Positions 62,640 to 64,000 of a stretch of DNA of 64,000 nt are shown piece after piece. The stretch is from the NCBI GenBank assembly GCA_050084985.1, contig JBITNC010000001.1, positions 52,514,001-52,578,000 of the forward strand, read 5' to 3'. The stretch is from Nageia nagi (Eukaryota > Pinophyta). The position numbers were made by a program, and so were the translations under genes. Below the pieces are notes generated by a model. The model was not told where the DNA came from and ran no database searches. It saw nothing but the letters and a program-made list of their open reading frames with translations. The stretch's first letter is position 1, and each line of letters begins with the position of its first letter.

Positions 62640-63165
62640 GTAAAATGCCAAAAGTACATAATGTGATCAAGAATGAAATTGATGTTGTGAGTACTAATAA
62701 TAGTATTGGTGTTGATGTTAAGATAAATTCCAATGAGCCCACAAGGCTTGAGTTGTTGATGGGTATGTCCAATGTGGGCATAGAGACCTAGGTTTGAGTT
62801 TTCGGGGCTCATGAATTAAGGGTATGTTGCATCAATGTTCTCAGACACACAAACAATTAACTCGATGCACCAAAGGTTGTAGTGGAAGTTATGAGGAACA
62901 TGATTTGAACCCACGAAGAGATATTTAAAATTTTAATGAATTGATCTATTACAAGAAAAAAAGAAGATAAATTCCAATGACAAGATTACTTTAAGTAGTT
63001 CTTGCTCAGATATTGGAAATGGTATGAATCAACTTGATAACATTATCATTGGTCAAGTTAGTATTAATATTGTTCTAGTTAATGATGATATTCTTATTAG
63101 CCATGAAAATATTGCCCTAATTAATGATGACATTTTTACTAGTCATTCATATATTTCTATTTAAA
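62640..63165 (+). pseudogene. Weak coding-like tract, possibly retroelement
   Basis: A frame reads VSTNNSIGVDVKINSN and later KINSNDKITLSSSCSDIGNG and NDDILISHENIALINDDIF, ending TAA at 63,165. The KINSN phrase and the VNDDI/INDDI phrase each occur twice, which suggests former internal repeats. No family recognised. Position upstream of an LTR-like end is compatible with a retroelement ORF. Confidence 0.3.
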
Positions 63166-63592
63166 TATGTGCTTGCTATCATTCTTTAGAAATGCATTCT
63201 TGCTTGTTGATTATTCCCAACATGAAATGGAGGCATGGTATTTTTAGCTTGGGGGCATGTCATTTTTAGTTTTGGAGTATGTAGTTTCCAAATTAGAGAC
63301 AAGTTTTGTTGATTTTCAATTTTCATATTAGTTTTTGTTCAAATTTGGGGAAATTGGTAAATGATTTAGTTTTAGTCAGATGCATCAATTCGAATTTTAG
63401 GGAAAACAATTTAGTTTAGTTAAAATTTGATTTTATTTAGCTTGATTCATTTCAATTTTAGGATGATAAATAAGTTAGATGAATTATAATTATGTTTTTT
63501 ATGAGATATTTTGATAGAAATCCCATAAAAGCATTTTGAGGAAAGGAAACATTTTTTTTTAATTTGAGATTGATCGATTAAACATGTTGTAA

Positions 63593-64000
63593 TATCCCAA
63601 AATCATATATTACACTTTTCTAACACTTATGGGTCACTTGATGTGATATGCCTCCTTTGGAGGAGTGCCTAATTGCATTTAATGCATTCTTTGTAATATT
63701 TAGAAATGATTTAGCATGTTATTATCTCTAGGTGTATGACATCTCTATTCTTGGGATGATATTTTGTATTTAGTTACAAATATGTAATTAGGAATCCTTA
63801 GGAATTCTATTTTAGTTTAGAATTCAATGAAATGCAAGCTATCATGTTCTTATTTTGGTCTTTGGGGCAAAAGAAGACCCTTCATGAAAACTCCATGATG
63901 ATTCCTTTCCTTTTTTAGTATTTGGGCAAAAGAAGACCATGGCAATCCCATGATGATTCCTTTCTCGTTTTGGTATTTGGGGCAAAAGAATACCCTTCAT
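63593..64000 (+). mobile_element. LTR-like sequence at the right edge
   Basis: TGTAATATCCC at 63,593 resembles gypsy LTR starts (TGTAATATCACC at 34,778, minus). Near the edge a TTTGGGGCAAAAGAAGACC phrase occurs three times (about 63,860, 63,920 and 63,975) with CCATGATGATTCCTTTC between, a tandem repeat of about 55-63 bp. The element would run out of the window. No clear purine tract precedes it. Confidence 0.4.

Overview
This is a stretch of a large, AT-rich plant nuclear genome made almost entirely of LTR retrotransposons in various stages of decay. I see no intact host gene. Deeply degenerate elements, very long non-coding internal regions and PPR relics suggest a seed plant with a big, slowly purged genome. 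A gymnosperm is my best guess, but that is inference only.

Nest 1 (about 2,290-32,777). The host is a plus-strand Tat/Ogre-like Ty3/gypsy element: pol at 22,010-24,990, a long non-coding tail with an antisense plant-mobile-domain relic, and a 3' LTR at 31,793-32,777. A minus-strand Ty1/copia element inserted at the RT. Its 5' LTR is now split between 2,920-3,307 and 21,923-22,009, because a second, minus-strand Tat-like element (3,308-21,922) inserted into it with target duplication GGTAT. That element has three LTRs in one orientation (3,308-4,280; 13,569-14,595; 21,030-21,922), one gag (about 10,440-11,410) and no pol. It has two homologous non-coding blocks full of subrepeats and hairpin arrays. 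Left of this nest, positions 1-1,339 are the integrase and chromodomain end of a chromovirus, followed by its LTR.

Nest 2 (33,395-49,615). A minus-strand chromodomain-type Ty3/gypsy element (33,400-49,610, TSD TGAGC) has decayed protease, RT, RNase H and integrase. A young Ty1/copia element (38,182-47,451, TSD GTGAA) is inserted in it. The two copia LTRs are 490 bp each and differ at 5 sites by eye. The copia gag-pol is almost complete but has four in-frame stops, one frameshift and a lost integrase catalytic aspartate. Its long 5' leader carries fragments of host genes: a PPR motif, and an antisense piece of an HSP90-like ATPase (NO VEIN/sacsin-like) gene. Its 3' UTR has ten tandem 49-bp units.

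Right flank (49,616-64,000). It holds a possible plus-strand LTR relic, then a minus-strand copia relic (LTR end and PBS near 56,113-56,128, gag near 55,770-55,890) followed by an unusual acidic coding-like tract (54,145-55,420). A 351-bp tandem duplication, two groups of minus-strand PPR pseudogene fragments and LTR-like sequence at the window edge complete it. Nothing here looks like a functioning gene set; the information lies in insertion order, captured host fragments and structured repeats.
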